NCBI GenBank assembly: GCA_037355855.1
Contig: CM074762.1
Location: 682,001-746,000, forward strand
Direction: 5' to 3'
Source of the DNA: Pseudo-nitzschia pungens
Lineage: Eukaryota > Bacillariophyta > Bacillariophyceae > Bacillariales > Bacillariaceae
DNA: 64,000 nt
This document shows, in pieces, positions 44,296-58,199 of this stretch. The first letter of the stretch is position 1. The number at the start of each line of letters is the position of its first letter. The notes beneath the pieces are model-generated. The model made no database searches and had not been told where the DNA came from. It worked only from the letters and a program-made list of their open reading frames with translations. The position numbers and the translations under genes are program-made.

Positions 44296-45813
44296 CGTTC
44301 GTTGTTTTGATGATACGGCAGATGGAAAATGTAGAAATATTCGGTATGTTATTCTCTTGATGGAAGAACACGGTGATTCCGCAACTAGTATTGCTTTCAC
44401 GACTTGAAAAAACTCCCCTTCAACGAATAAACAATATGCATTATGCATACGGTACCGGTACGGAGGTAGGACATGTAAAATATTGAATTACCAACTGTAA
44501 TTCGTATGTGCACTTTAAAAGCTTTCTTCTAATGGAAGAAAATCAACAAAAGTGAGCTCATGGTGGTAAGTTACGTGCATGTTCTACGAAGTACATATTA
44601 CCAATCAACTACTGCCCCCCCTGGTTCCACGCTTCCATACTTCTACTAATTTTTACGGAAAGTGGGGGACAGTGGTTGGGAATTCCGTAGCAGTTTCATG
44701 AAAATTGTTTGTCTCCTCATTAGACACTGTGTAACGGCATGTAATCCCATGTTGAAACCTATGACCTGTTCTGCTATGTATGTAATAGATGTAGTAGTAG
44801 TGATACTAGGTCTGGGTCCTCCTTTTTGAGATGATAATATTTTAATATATGTGATGAAACCTACTAGTAGTAGTACTATGAATCACCTGGTGTTCTTTAT
44901 GTCAATACAAACTACTAGTAGTAGATCTGGGTGCCCATTTTTGTGATCATGCAACAAAATATGGTGACACCTATGACCTGTTCTGTGGTGAATGTCAAAA
45001 GAAGTAGGTCTGGGTGACCCTTTTTGTGAAGTTAGTATTACTACTACTATTTTCTACCAATGCCATGGCGATATGGATTATGCTGGAGAAGGTGCTGGTG
45101 GGTCCCAGTGAAGCGGGCATATGTGTTACATAACCTCCCAGCGCTTACTACTTCCTAGAAGTCATCTACAGTTGAGACAGAACAGCACAATGAAAAATGA
45201 ATGTCTTCACTTTCATCCTATCTTTGAGCATGGAGCTTCCGGTAGAGAAAGCAGTCCCTTCTCCTCATGCCAGTTCTTTTTAGTGGGTACCGGTATGGGT
45301 ATTTTCAGTGATGAGAAATTATGGGGAGCAAACACGTTGAGGCGTGTTTGTAGGAAGTTTGAGATTACAGTAACTTACGAGTAACCTTACCGTTTGATGG
45401 ATACAACCAAGGTTATCTGTCAAGTTAAGGTTACAAACGAAATCTCAGCTGCACTCTTAACGGTAAGATCTTGAGTCAACTCGGGTCGCAAGTTGTAACA
45501 GTGAGCAACTTCGACCCACGAACGGGAAAAATCCAATTTCTCAATAGAGAGATTCTTACATCCCCCACAGCGCGCAGCGCAGCAGCGATCATTACGAAAA
45601 CATTCAATTCCGAATAAAATGAATATTCCTGCGCAGGTCCAGCCCTAACAGTACCAATGAGTTCGACCGATCGCAATCAAAAACGATACTGCAGCTCCCC
45701 GTTGAAAAGTCTTCGTGTCCGTCTGAATTTCTCCATCGATCTACGATTCCAGCCAACTGTTACTAGACGTAGTTTTCTTTCCCATCTTGCCGAATAAAAA
45801 GTACAACAGAACC
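44296..45813. other. Divergent spacer with degenerate repeats
   Basis: About 1.5 kb between divergent genes. It contains GGTACCGGTACGG (about 44450) and a degenerate repeat region at 44751-45050. Further words are TACCGGTATGGG (about 45288), TTACGAGTAACCTTACCG (about 45375-45392) and GTTAAGGTTAC (about 45424). No supported gene. Confidence 0.5.
44751..45050. repeat. Three degenerate ~80-115 bp repeat units
   Basis: The words ACCTATGACCTGTTCTG (44757, 44967) and CTGGGT.C.C.TTTTTG (near 44812, 44928, 45010) recur in the same order, with AGTAGTAGT tracts between them. It looks like a decayed local duplication or a non-autonomous element; no coding content. Confidence 0.6.
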
Positions 45814-46557
45814 ATGAGCTTACCAGCAACTCTCGTCAACGGAACTATCGCCTACCTTGTCCTGGGTGTAGTCTTGGTTGGACTTGTCCAAGCATCTCGG
45901 GGGGTTGGAAAGCTAAGCAAGGACGATGCCGGGTGAGTGTTCTCCAGAGTATTCGAAAGAGTGCCTTTTTTTGTCTGTGGTAGAGATGTTCAAGTGTGTA
46001 CCAAGAGTCGTGTAAATATCTCATTCGATTGATTTTGTCTGCGGCTTATCACAGCACCGGAAACGTTGTAGTTGTCATCTCTGTATTTTCCATGTGGTTG
46101 TTTTGGTAAGTTGTGGATGGCCTGTTCCAAACGATTTTTCATCGGCCATGACTCGAGTCAATGGGGTCAGATCTGGCATTACTTTCGATCTTCCGAACAC
46201 CGTATGAGATTGTAACCGGACGAGAACGATCATAATATGATACGAAGAGGATTACGTAGCACAAAAATTGGTGCTGAGGAATCTTTTTCTGGTCGGCGTA
46301 GTAGCAAAAAATGACAAGATTTCGTCGGGAAGACGGAAGCATGATGGATCATATGCTTGCGGATTCTGTTGTTGGATTAGGCATCGTTCGATTCCGAAGG
46401 ATCTCATTGGTTTTCCATGTGTGGCCAACATTTGATGCTGTCACAACAGGATTTTGGGAACTAACTATTCTGTTCTCTTGCCTTCATGAATTTCACTAGG
46501 CTTTGCGCATGGATGCACCAATGGCACCCGCTTATCGCTCCGATTTACGAGGCTTAA
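45814..46557 (+). CDS. V-type ATPase subunit e (Vma9-like), three small exons
   Basis: Exons are 45814-45932, 46055-46105 and 46500-46557. The introns are 122 bp (GTGAGT...ACAG) and 394 bp (GTAAGT...CTAG). The product has 75 residues, typical of the family (about 70-81). Helix 1 is IAYLVLGVVLVGLVQA. After a short loop (GKLSKDDAGTGN) helix 2 reads VVVVISVFSMWLFWLCAWMH, and the end QWHPLIAPIYEA carries the conserved HPLI.P motif of subunit e. Both splice junctions are in phase and the second rebuilds helix 2. Subunit e sits in the membrane Vo sector of the proton pump. The middle exon is only 51 bases. Evidence is the spliced translation and family resemblance. Confidence 0.85.
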
Positions 46558-47027
46558 TGGGTAATGCGAAATAATGAACCGAAGGAAGGTGTTATAATTG
46601 GGTTTCTTCCACAATTGAAGAACAGCATGATTAGGTACAGCATTGGTCACAATCACAATCCACCTCTCCGCCACAAAAAAACACCAACGCTGCAACATTA
46701 CTTTGTTTCGGAACCCGAAGTATTTGGAGACGACTCATACAGCTATGACTTAGATCAGAGTGATATAAAATGTACACATAAAATGAATTTTCAAAGGGAG
46801 GGGTTGAATTCTGACTCATCGTTCGAGTAGGTCGGTAGTGATGCGTTTTCTTTCGACCGATCGTCAACTTGGGTAGTGAATTAAGACGATGACCTTCGTA
46901 TAAGAATGACTCGCTGATAATGAGGAAATGCAGAAGATCCTTCTCGTTAAAGTTATGTTATGAATAAATATTACAGTAGAAAAGAATCAGTGTTGAGAGG
47001 TGCATAGTGATGAAGCAATTGGTATCA
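46558..47027. other. Spacer between convergent genes
   Basis: 3' flanks of the V-ATPase e gene and the methionyl-tRNA synthetase gene. No gene seen. Confidence 0.5.
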
Positions 47028-50068
<3,041 letters not shown>

Positions 50069-52420
50069 TTATCCTAAATCCGAAAAACAAATTTGGTTTT
50101 GGCCAATGCTCTTGTCTCTACCACCACCACGAGCACCACCACGAGCCTCGAGACTTTCTTGGGATTCGTTTTCCTGACCTTGATTTGGTAAAACTTCGAC
50201 AACAAAGTCGTTTGGATCAAATATAGCTGAAGTGGAGTCATTCTGAGCAGTGTTGTCGTTCGGGAATCTGTTTCCACTCGAGTTCTGGTTTGTTGTCGTG
50301 TCATTGCTAGATCTCGTCTTTATCAATCCCCGTTTCATCCCGCTTCGGATCATGAATGGCACCAGTTTTTCCACCCTGTCCTTATCCGGTGCGATTTTGG
50401 TCCATCGTTGACTCAGTTGATCGCTAGACCGATTCGGAAAGTGTTGTTTCGCGATTTCGGAAAAAGGAGTGTTTGCGGCGGACGATTTGACAGCCTCTAG
50501 CAATCTCAAGTCCTCCTCCTTGGAGAAAGGCTTGTACGAAAAGCGTGGACTGAAAGATCGTTTCCATTTTTTGACAACCTTGTAGAGTTGTCGCTCGGGA
50601 TGGAAGTGCGTAGCTGCTTTTCGAATGGTCTTCTTTTCCGATGCAATCCGTGCCGATTGCTCCCGTTGTACCTTCCGCTCGTCGGAGCTTCGCCTTGCTG
50701 CACCATCATCGTATTCGTCACCAAAATCATCGTTCGGGGCAGTAAGAGTGCCATCACGTTCACTTTCACCACCAACGTCGGAATAGACTTTCATGGCCAA
50801 CACCAATTTCTGTTCTTCCTCTTTTGTCCATATCGTGTCTTTCGACAGGGGGTGCCATTGTGAGAAATGCGTTCGTTCGTAGATCCTGGAAACTGGCTTG
50901 TTCGGAAAGAGCCGAGTTGCCAGATCTGCGATTTCCGTGGTCCCCCAAATAAATTGTGGTCCCATTGCTGCTATGTATCTCAACAGAAGCTCGTCTTCTT
51001 CTGGCGTGAAGGAACCATCTGGTCGTCGTCGAAGTTTTGTCTTGTAATGGACCATGCATTGGTAGGGAGTTATGAGGGTGTCCTTCCGACCGGCATTCTG
51101 ATTCCTGTCCTGCTCCCCAGAATTTTCAGAGTCAGAATGAGACTTTCGGTGTATCTTTCGCACACGCTCGCATATCTTTTCCCAATCGGGTCTCCTTGTT
51201 GGTGGTTCCGAATTGGCATCGTCGTTCTTCTCGCCATCTTCTTCACCACCATCGCCACCATCGGGAACATCATCTTCTCCGTTTCCTCGAACGCGCTCCT
51301 CTTCTTTCCTTGTTTCTTCGACACCTTCTAAAATAGCAAGAGACTCCTGTTTTGTGAATTCGTGTTGCGTGGCAAGACGATTCCGGTAGTAAAACCGTAT
51401 ATCCTCCACAGATCGTGGCACACACGTTGGAAGAAGGACCTTGTCTTTTTTCCTTGCAACCGGATCCTCGTGATGCTCTTTCCGCAATTTTGTAGCAATG
51501 CGTTCGAAAAACGAACCGGGATCGCCCTCGGCGTAAGAGCTGTCATGGCAAGCTTTTTCACTACGGAGCCACTCGTTGAGACGGATCGTTTCCTGCGAAG
51601 TGAATGGTTGAGATGTATGATGGAAGAAATTGTCGGGAACCATGTCTTCGTCGACTTCTTGATCTGGACTTGCAATACAGACACTGGAGGCAGACTTCGG
51701 GGCTCTTCTTTTCATCAGGAGCCTCCGTCTCTGGATTATATCGTCGTTCTCCTTTGGAAGGGAGCCCGTCGGGTCCGAGAAATAGTCCAACGTCCATTTT
51801 CGGTGAGGATCGTACAGAAATTTTTTGCGTTGATACAGTGACCATTTGGTATTGATAGTTTCCTCTTTCTCTCCCTTCCTGTTTTGGCAATCAAATTCGT
51901 CAGCTAGTAACTGATTGATTTCTTTGCTTGTGGGAACGTAATCGTCGTTTTCTCTGCAATTTTTCTTCCTCTTCTTTCTCTTGTTTGCTATTTCCTCTCC
52001 TTGATTTTGGTCGTTTTGGTTCTTCGTCGGATCGTTCCCCTGGTTGGCTGGCGACATGGTGTTCGTTGCTTCCACTTGGTCGAAAATCTTCGGTCGTCTC
52101 TCACAGTCAGGGACCGTGTCGCAGAGACTCTCGATGCATCTCGCCGCTTCCAAGCGATTGTCGCGTTTTCGACGAGCTATCCATTGCAGCTCCGACAAGA
52201 TTTTATCCTGGAGTTCATGGTTGGCTGCTAGAGCTATCCGCAATGATTCTTTGGTATCTTCCAGTTCGGACTCGGACTCGTTGGTGCCTTGGCTGTTGTT
52301 GCAATCCACGTTTCCTGTTTCACTCTGCGGCAGTGGTGGGCGACCGCCGGACGACATGTCGTCAATCTGTTCTTTCAGCAAAGACAGCAAATCAGTTCCA
52401 TCATACGAATCAAATGTGGA
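50069..52420 (-). CDS. SNAPc4/Myb-like (SANT repeat) transcription factor, first exon unresolved
   Basis: The main exon is open upstream of its first internal ATG (52357). A CAACAG acceptor after a T/C-rich tract ends at 52421, so the true start probably lies in a short exon upstream. From 52420 the product has 783 residues. Polar and Lys/Arg-rich N-terminus; then Myb/SANT-type repeats: PFTSQETIRLNEWLR, GSFTPEEDELLLRYIAAMGP, TIWTKEEEQKLVLAMKVY and PFSKEEDLRLLEAVKSSA, with spaced Trp/Phe residues. The layout (one half plus several full repeats) resembles the large subunit of the snRNA-activating complex, which drives snRNA gene transcription. The C-terminus has an RGG-like stretch (ARGGARGGGRD). 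The family call is moderate; a generic Myb factor is the alternative. Confidence 0.68.
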   Translation of the reverse strand, partial: STFDSYDGTDLLSLLKEQIDDMSSGGRPPLPQSETGNVDCNNSQGTNESESELEDTKESLRIALAANHELQDKILSELQWIARRKRDNRLEAARCIESLCDTVPDCERRPKIFDQVEATNTMSPANQGNDPTKNQNDQNQGEEIANKRKKRKKNCRENDDYVPTSKEINQLLADEFDCQNRKGEKEETINTKWSLYQRKKFLYDPHRKWTLDYFSDPTGSLPKENDDIIQRRRLLMKRRAPKSASSVCIASPDQEVDEDMVPDNFFHHTSQPFTSQETIRLNEWLRSEKACHDSSYAEGDPGSFFERIATKLRKEHHEDPVARKKDKVLLPTCVPRSVEDIRFYYRNRLATQHEFTKQESLAILEGVEETRKEEERVRGNGEDDVPDGGDGGEEDGEKNDDANSEPPTRRPDWEKICERVRKIHRKSHSDSENSGEQDRNQNAGRKDTLITPYQCMVHYKTKLRRRPDGSFTPEEDELLLRYIAAMGPQFIWGTTEIADLATRLFPNKPVSRIYERTHFSQWHPLSKDTIWTKEEEQKLVLAMKVYSDVGGESERDGTLTAPNDDFGDEYDDGAARRSSDERKVQREQSARIASEKKTIRKAATHFHPERQLYKVVKKWKRSFSPRFSYKPFSKEEDLRLLEAVKSSAANTPFSEIAKQHFPNRSSDQLSQRWTKIAPDKDRVEKLVPFMIRSGMKRGLIKTRSSNDTTTNQNSSGNRFPNDNTAQNDSTSAIFDPNDFVVEVLPNQGQENESQESLEARGGARGGGRDKSIGQNQICFSDLG

Positions 52421-52940
52421 CTGTTGATGGCAACAAAGAAGAGCAATATGGAACAAACATGCGATGCATCGTTCGAAGCCTGACGAAATCAAACAGCAAA
52501 CGGCAGTAATTCGACATTGTCAGTCATTGTCAAAATGATGCACGGTACATTGAGCATTCAATTGTGCTCTGTTGTTTCTCTTAAAAAAATGATTGAATTA
52601 TGGATTGAACAAGAAGTTTCTCTGGTTGTTCTTAGCGGTTCTTGGTGCACTTGGTTATGTTATCAGTTAAGTTAGGCATCAGTGGAGTGGAGTGATTGAT
52701 TGATGATTCGTGACTCAATGACATCCATCGGAAAATCTGGCAAAGACAACGCTGAATGCTGAATTTGATTTTCCTACCGGTAGGATTCCTGAAAATGGTG
52801 TTGTAATTCATGATGGCGTCGCTTTTCACTTCCTCCTCCGTTCCTACCGTACCGGTACCGGTATCCATCTCTGCTACGAACTCATCAGTCAAAACTCTTG
52901 TCGGCAAAACCAGGCTAACTCATTCGAGTCTCGACAAAGC
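52421..52940. other. Divergent promoter region (Myb-like / Maf)
   Basis: Holds a possible first exon of the Myb-like gene (an ATG frame near 52500-52530 on the minus strand, splice not resolved) and the words ACCGGTAGG (about 52777) and TACCGTACCGGTACCGGTAT (52844-52863). Confidence 0.45.
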
Positions 52941-53849
52941 ATGAACGTCGTTGCGAGGAATTGGTGTGTGGTCTTTCTGTTTTTTTCTCCACAATTCGAC
53001 AAGATTTTTTCTCTCACTCGCGCAAATCAGTCACCCGCAGGCCATCGCGCATTCCAGAGCTGCCTCGCCTTCGGCAAACGAAGCAGCAATAGCTGTCGAC
53101 AATTTGGTGGTACCGGCACTTCCAAAACAATGGGAGCGACCGCCGACAACGAGAGTGTGTCGAACCCTCTCGCCGATTTGGGTCTTCCCCAACCTTTGTT
53201 GTTGGGAAGTGCGAGTTTCACCCGGAAATTGATCCTCGGAGAAATGGGAGTGCCCTACTCCAAGTTTGTTCGACCCATCGACGAAAAGGCCCTGGGGGAT
53301 CGATCGGAGAACGCCCCTCCGAGAGAGCTGGTGTTGCTGCTCGCAAACGCCAAGATGGATCGGCTCGTCCAAGAACTGACCGAAAACAACCCGGGCGATT
53401 TGCCGGAAAACGATGGGGACAAAGGATGGGTGGTCTTGACGGGAGACCAGGTCGTGACGTGTGGGGGAAAGATCCTGGAAAAACCCGAGTCGGTCGAGGA
53501 AGCGAAAGAATTCGTTGAGGGGTACGCGGCTTCCCCTCCCAGCACCGTGGGATCGGTGGTCTTGTACCACCATCCCAGCGGGATTCGTGTGGACGGCGTG
53601 GATACGGCAACCATTCATTTCAACTCCGAAACGCTTGGCGAAGGTGGTTCTTCTGCGCTGATCGATTCTTTGATCGAACAAGGCGAACCCGTGATGAGTT
53701 GCGCTGGCGGTTTGATGATCGAACATCCACTGACACAGCACCACGTCGATCGGATCGACGGGACGGAAGACTCCGTGATGGGACTCAGCAAGGACTTGGT
53801 ATCTAGGTTGCTCCAAGAACTTGCCCAAAAGCTGAAAAGCGAACAATGA
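52941..53849 (+). CDS. Maf-type nucleotide pyrophosphatase
   Basis: Single exon, 302 residues. The first 65 residues have a hydrophobic start (WCVVFLFFSPQF) and a Ser/Arg-rich stretch, probably an organelle or secretory leader. A second Met (MGATADNES) could start a cytosolic form. The Maf domain begins with PLLLGSASFTRKLILGEMGV and continues with ELVLLLANAKMDRLV, VVLTGDQVVTCGGKILEKP and GSVVLYHHPSGIRVDG. The GSAS.TRK and TGDQVV motifs are the substrate and metal sites of Maf/YhdE/YceF enzymes, which hydrolyse non-canonical or excess nucleoside triphosphates (house-cleaning). It is divergent from the Myb-like gene. Confidence 0.85.
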   Translation: MNVVARNWCVVFLFFSPQFDKIFSLTRANQSPAGHRAFQSCLAFGKRSSNSCRQFGGTGTSKTMGATADNESVSNPLADLGLPQPLLLGSASFTRKLILGEMGVPYSKFVRPIDEKALGDRSENAPPRELVLLLANAKMDRLVQELTENNPGDLPENDGDKGWVVLTGDQVVTCGGKILEKPESVEEAKEFVEGYAASPPSTVGSVVLYHHPSGIRVDGVDTATIHFNSETLGEGGSSALIDSLIEQGEPVMSCAGGLMIEHPLTQHHVDRIDGTEDSVMGLSKDLVSRLLQELAQKLKSEQ

Positions 53850-54087
53850 GACGAATTCCGGTCGGTGTTTCGACCATTTGACTGCAGACAAAACAGGGGA
53901 CTCGGCGTTTTTTTTTTCACTTGTTGACATGATTCAACGCCTCAACTTCATGTTTTCTGGTGTACTCAGTAAGGTTTTGACGAAAAGCAAATATGGGATC
54001 CGTGCGAGAAAGGCGCCAAAATCTTCATAATAGTCTAAAGAAAGCTTGTTGCTCTATCGTTACATCAATGACACAACAAAGCTCTGA

Positions 54088-56191
54088 TTACCGATCCTCG
54101 TTGTCCTGTTTGTGGAGATGGTCAAACGCATGTTCGTAACGCGCCGGAGAGTGATCCAGCAGCATGTCTGGACAAACGCGTATTTCTCGTTGAGACAGTT
54201 CTCTACCACTTGTTACCTCGAACCGATAAGTGCCGTCGCTGTGCTCTCCCATTTCGTCCAGGTTTTCCTTCAGCAATACAACTTTTTCTGCGGGTATGTA
54301 CAGGGTTGGGGCTCCCTTCTTTGGAACAAGGCGCACCCCTTCCGCTTCCAGGACCGACGCAATCAAATCCTTGGGCGGTGGTGATGCCCCCAAAACCATG
54401 CGTGTTATCTCCTTGCCGGACATGTGTTTGCGGGCATATAGATCAACAGGCCTGGAGACTATTCAACAACTTCCTTACTTTCTGAATGGACAAGAAGGGG
54501 ACGAAATCGTTTTCGTGAACAAAATTGGTGGTGGACCGAACCGACCTGGGAACGAACTCCAAGGGCGTGTAAACGGGGGGAGAAGCATAGGCAAAGCAGC
54601 GAATTTCCTGCTCGGTGGGAAGCAATTTTTTGTTTTGCAGCAGTATTGTGAGCAGGCACGCCGCGCCGGCTCCGAGGGAATGGCCCGTCAGGATCAACTC
54701 GTAGCCCGGATTTTCGTTCAGGACCGATTCGATCTTTGGTCCGGCCACGGTCCACACGCGTTCCGCCATGTTCGCCATTTCGGAGTGCGCCTCCCCCCCG
54801 CAAAACTCTCGGCTATAGGCCGCCACGTCCAATACAATCTCTTCCAGGCTAAATGTCCCACGGAGGCTCAGGACCACCTTTTGGTGCTGGTGATCCACCA
54901 CGACCATGTGTCTCAGGTGATGGGAATTTCCTGCAAGATTGGAAACATCCAACAAGACAATGTCTTCCTCTGGAACCTGAATGTGGGTGCTGATTGTTTC
55001 TTTTGTTACCCGGCCAACCTTTCCGTCGAGTCGTCCTCGGGCATCGACTTCGGCAGCATTGATCATAGCCTGTCCATAGACAGCCGTGGCGTATTTCATA
55101 TACCGCCGAGCTTCTTCCAAGAGGGAGTTGCTGATTATTGCGGAGGAGGGTGACGAAAACGACGGCAGCGAGACGCGCGATGAAAAACTGTCGTGTTTCT
55201 TCTTTTTCGCCTCCTTTTGTTCTTCGGCTCCCTGGTACATGTGGACCCGTCCCAACAAGCACAGATTCACTCCCAATCGATGATTGAAGCTTTTGGCCAA
55301 TTCCCCATCCACGCTTCGTTTGGCGCAACATTCCAATGTTGTTTGGTGACAAAAACAATCCAATCATCATCATCATTATTTTGTACACAAGCAAGTTGTA
55401 AGTTCACACCAAGTGTCGTCCACGACTCCATACCAACAATATCGTAGAATGCAGCCTCGTGTTGAAAAGCCAAAGCCAATGGAATCGCGAGGCCATCCAT
55501 TGGCTCACTCGCTCACTCACCCCGATGTCTTCAAGTAATTGTTCAGAGCCCGAACGGGCTCAACGAAGCGATCCCGAAACGACCGCCGATCCGTGGTCAG
55601 GGTGACGACACTGGATCCAACAAATCCCGCGAGAGAAAACACGGCACCGGCTCCCTGGCGGACGGCCTTGGAAACCTTGGATTGGGCCCGCAGAAAGGAT
55701 TCCAGAGGATTCTTCTCGGTGTCCTTCGTCTCGTCGTTGGTGCCGCCACCGGTGTCGTCGCTTTTCCTTCGCCGCTGCCCGAAACGCTCCTGCGAACCTC
55801 CCCGGTGTATTTCCAGATCCAGTGATCGCAACACTGGCGACCGGAGAATGTCTTTGTTGCCGGTATTGTAGCGACGTGGATTGAGGGAGTTGGCGGTCGG
55901 AGGCAGGGTGGATGCCAGAACGAGCGGGGGACCCGCGGAGCACACCTTCTGCAACATCCGCGTTGCCGCTCGTCCGGCCGAATTCGTGTTCGATGACGCC
56001 CCCGCAATCGAGAGCGCTGATCGCGTGCTTCCACCGACCGGAATCATGTTCCCACCGTCGCAAATTTCTAGGAACACCGAAGTCGCCACGAAAATCGAAA
56101 CGACGCCAACTGCGACCAACCGAAAAACAGCGTTGAACCGGAAGCAGTCGAAGAACAATCGACGGTGTTGAATGCAAGCATGTCTTTTCAT
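54088..56191 (-). CDS. Class 3 (sn1-specific diacylglycerol-type) lipase with N-terminal membrane segment
   Basis: Exon 1 is 56191-55521 and exon 2 is 55289-54088. The proposed 231 bp intron starts GTGAGT and ends AAAAG. Exon 1 encodes a membrane segment (VFRLVAVGVVSIFVATSVFL) and a Ser/Arg-rich linker. Exon 2 begins FNHRLGVNLCLLGRVHMY and carries the alpha/beta-hydrolase core: VVLSLRGTFSLEEIVLDVAA, then the nucleophile elbow LILTGHSLGAGAA, then FVHENDFVPFLSIQKVRKLL. The frame changes near 54449-54452; dropping one base (CAGGCC) gives 623 residues. A 67 bp GTAAGG...CAAG intron would also restore the frame, but it removes the helix after the last lipase motif. Probably hydrolyses neutral lipids at a membrane. 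The acceptor of intron 1 is tentative. Confidence 0.72.
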
Positions 56192-56613
56192 GCTTCGTTC
56201 ATCCCGGGTCAACGTTGCGTTAGTGTAAGTCCAGGGAGGGAGGAAGTTGTTGGTTGGTGTCGGATCGGAAGAGGTCTGATGTCTTCATCCACCTTCCGGA
56301 GTTCAAATAAGCAATAATAGCAATGATGGTTCGACATCCGAAAATGAGAAGGGACGAAGACGCAAGACTGAAATATCTCAGTCACGGATATTCGAAAGAC
56401 GGTGTTGTCATTTTGAGATTTGACGAGGTAAAATCAGATTACGAGTAAGGTTAACTGGTACGATTACGAAGAGACTGATGCGTCGACACTAAACACTCAA
56501 AACACGCAAATCACCAAGTTTCAATGAGTAATCTTCTCTTGCAATCCAATCAAGGACCAACAAAAGTATGAAAACAGATCTAATTTGCTTGACGGCGGAC
56601 CGCATCCACATTC
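56192..56613. other. Divergent promoter region (lipase / P-loop protein)
   Basis: No gene. Contains GATTACGAGTAAGGTTAACTG (about 56438-56458). Confidence 0.5.
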
Positions 56614-57726
56614 ATGGTGCTCCCCGTTGGCCTCGGTAGTGCTCTATTCGTTTTCATCCTCGCGTTCGGTTGGCAGCCTGTCCATTCATTTTTTTACAGC
56701 GGCGTTCGTCGCAACAGACACAACGGGATTGCTTTCGTAATCAGTAGCAGCTCGATAAGGGAAATGATGACAGATCGTTTCGACGCCGACAAAGAGGACG
56801 AATGGACTGCCGTCCCGAAGAAAAAGAAGACGGACCGCGCCGCAAATCAAAAGGGCAGCGGAAACCGTGCCGCGAGAGAGCGCAAGAATTCCTACATCGA
56901 GATTCTTGCTCCCACGAACAACGGCAGCGACGCTGGAACAGAACAGCGCCGGCCACAACACTACGAACCCTTCCTCGTCCTGCTCGTGGGACTACCCGGC
57001 TCGGGGAAGTCGACCTTTGCCCAGAGCTTGGTGGCATCCATGCCCGAAAAGTTCTGCCGGATCAACCAAGACGAACTCAAAACGAGGCCCAAATGCGAAC
57101 GGAAACTGGAGCGAGTCCTCTCGGTTCCAACTTTGCGAGAGCAACAACCGGGGCACCAACGTCGCTGTCCGATCATTGATCGATGCAATTTTGACCAGAC
57201 GCAACGATCAACGTGGTATAGAATGGCGGAAGCGGCTCCCGGGCAGGGTGTTTCTGCAACGGCATCGAAGCCGCCAAACAAAGATTCCGCAACGGACAAT
57301 CCACAAACGGAAGAATGCGGGACCAAGCCGGTTGCAACGGCAACAACCACTGCTACTGCTACTAATACTAATACTAATACTACTATTGCTACTACAACTA
57401 TCGAAGCGAACCTAGGGGCCATCAAGCTTTCGTCATCGCCACCGGCAACAGCCACAGCTGCAACAAAGGGAATCCCCGTGGATGTGGTGCTTTTGGATCT
57501 GCCCTACGAAGAATGCATGCGGAGGTGTTCGCTGCGAAAGGGCCACGAGACCATCAAAACCCCCCAGCAAGCGTCCCGGGTGCTGAAGACTCTCCGAAAA
57601 CAGTGGAGCCCCCCGAACCATCCCAAAAACAAAAAAGAGCGATTCAGGTACCGATCGCTGACCGTGGTTCGGACCGACAGGGAACGAACCGAGTGCCTGC
57701 AGAGAATCCTGGACCAGACCCATTAG
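56614..57726 (+). CDS. P-loop kinase-like protein (polynucleotide-kinase / AAA_33 type) with secretory leader
   Basis: Single exon, 370 residues. Residues 1-25 form a signal-peptide-like segment ending PVHSFFYSG, so entry to the ER or plastid is possible. Walker A is GLPGSGKS at about 126-133, followed by FCRINQDELKTRPKCERKLE and IIDRCNFDQTQRSTWYRMA. These residues match the kinase-like domain of polynucleotide kinase/aprataxin-type P-loop proteins. The lid region is interrupted by a low-complexity insert of about 75 residues (Ala/Thr/Asn repeats), and the fold resumes with VDVVLLDLPYEECMRRCSLR and KTPQQASRVL. Likely phosphorylates a nucleotide or nucleic-acid end; the substrate is unknown. 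The leader plus kinase domain is unusual. Confidence 0.72.
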   Translation: MVLPVGLGSALFVFILAFGWQPVHSFFYSGVRRNRHNGIAFVISSSSIREMMTDRFDADKEDEWTAVPKKKKTDRAANQKGSGNRAARERKNSYIEILAPTNNGSDAGTEQRRPQHYEPFLVLLVGLPGSGKSTFAQSLVASMPEKFCRINQDELKTRPKCERKLERVLSVPTLREQQPGHQRRCPIIDRCNFDQTQRSTWYRMAEAAPGQGVSATASKPPNKDSATDNPQTEECGTKPVATATTTATATNTNTNTTIATTTIEANLGAIKLSSSPPATATAATKGIPVDVVLLDLPYEECMRRCSLRKGHETIKTPQQASRVLKTLRKQWSPPNHPKNKKERFRYRSLTVVRTDRERTECLQRILDQTH

Positions 57727-58199
57727 GTTTCGCACGAAGGAGTTAGGGAGGTTGCGATTGGCACACGTGGACCAAGTGGCGATACGAGCGAGAACCTACG
57801 GGTGGTACTGGTCCAAAATGGAACGATATCGGCTAGCACGTCGTGGAAAGAGCTTTGTCGACATCGGGTGCGACGTGGTTGGACCTGGCGGTGTATGGAT
57901 CAAAAATGTCTTTCTTATGCAGCAAGGAATCTGCCTGTTGCACGCAAATCTGCACACGAGTCCGTTGTTGGCCGAAATACGGACAGTGCAAGGAAACACA
58001 ACCGTCTGCCGTCATCGGATGCAATCAATCGATAACGCAAATAAATGATAGCCCTTCCACGAAATTTGTCGCGCTGAAATTCGCATGACACGGAACGAAA
58101 ACGAAAAATAATGGAATTAGTTACGGTACACATTCAAAATGATAACAAGTCTATTCTACATTAATATTATTAGCGTAATAATTATTGTCGTCCCATTCG
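57727..58199. other. Spacer between convergent genes
   Basis: 3' flanks of the P-loop gene (+) and the secreted-protein gene (-). Overlapping small frames on both strands have no domain support. GTTACGGTAC word near 58120. Confidence 0.4.
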
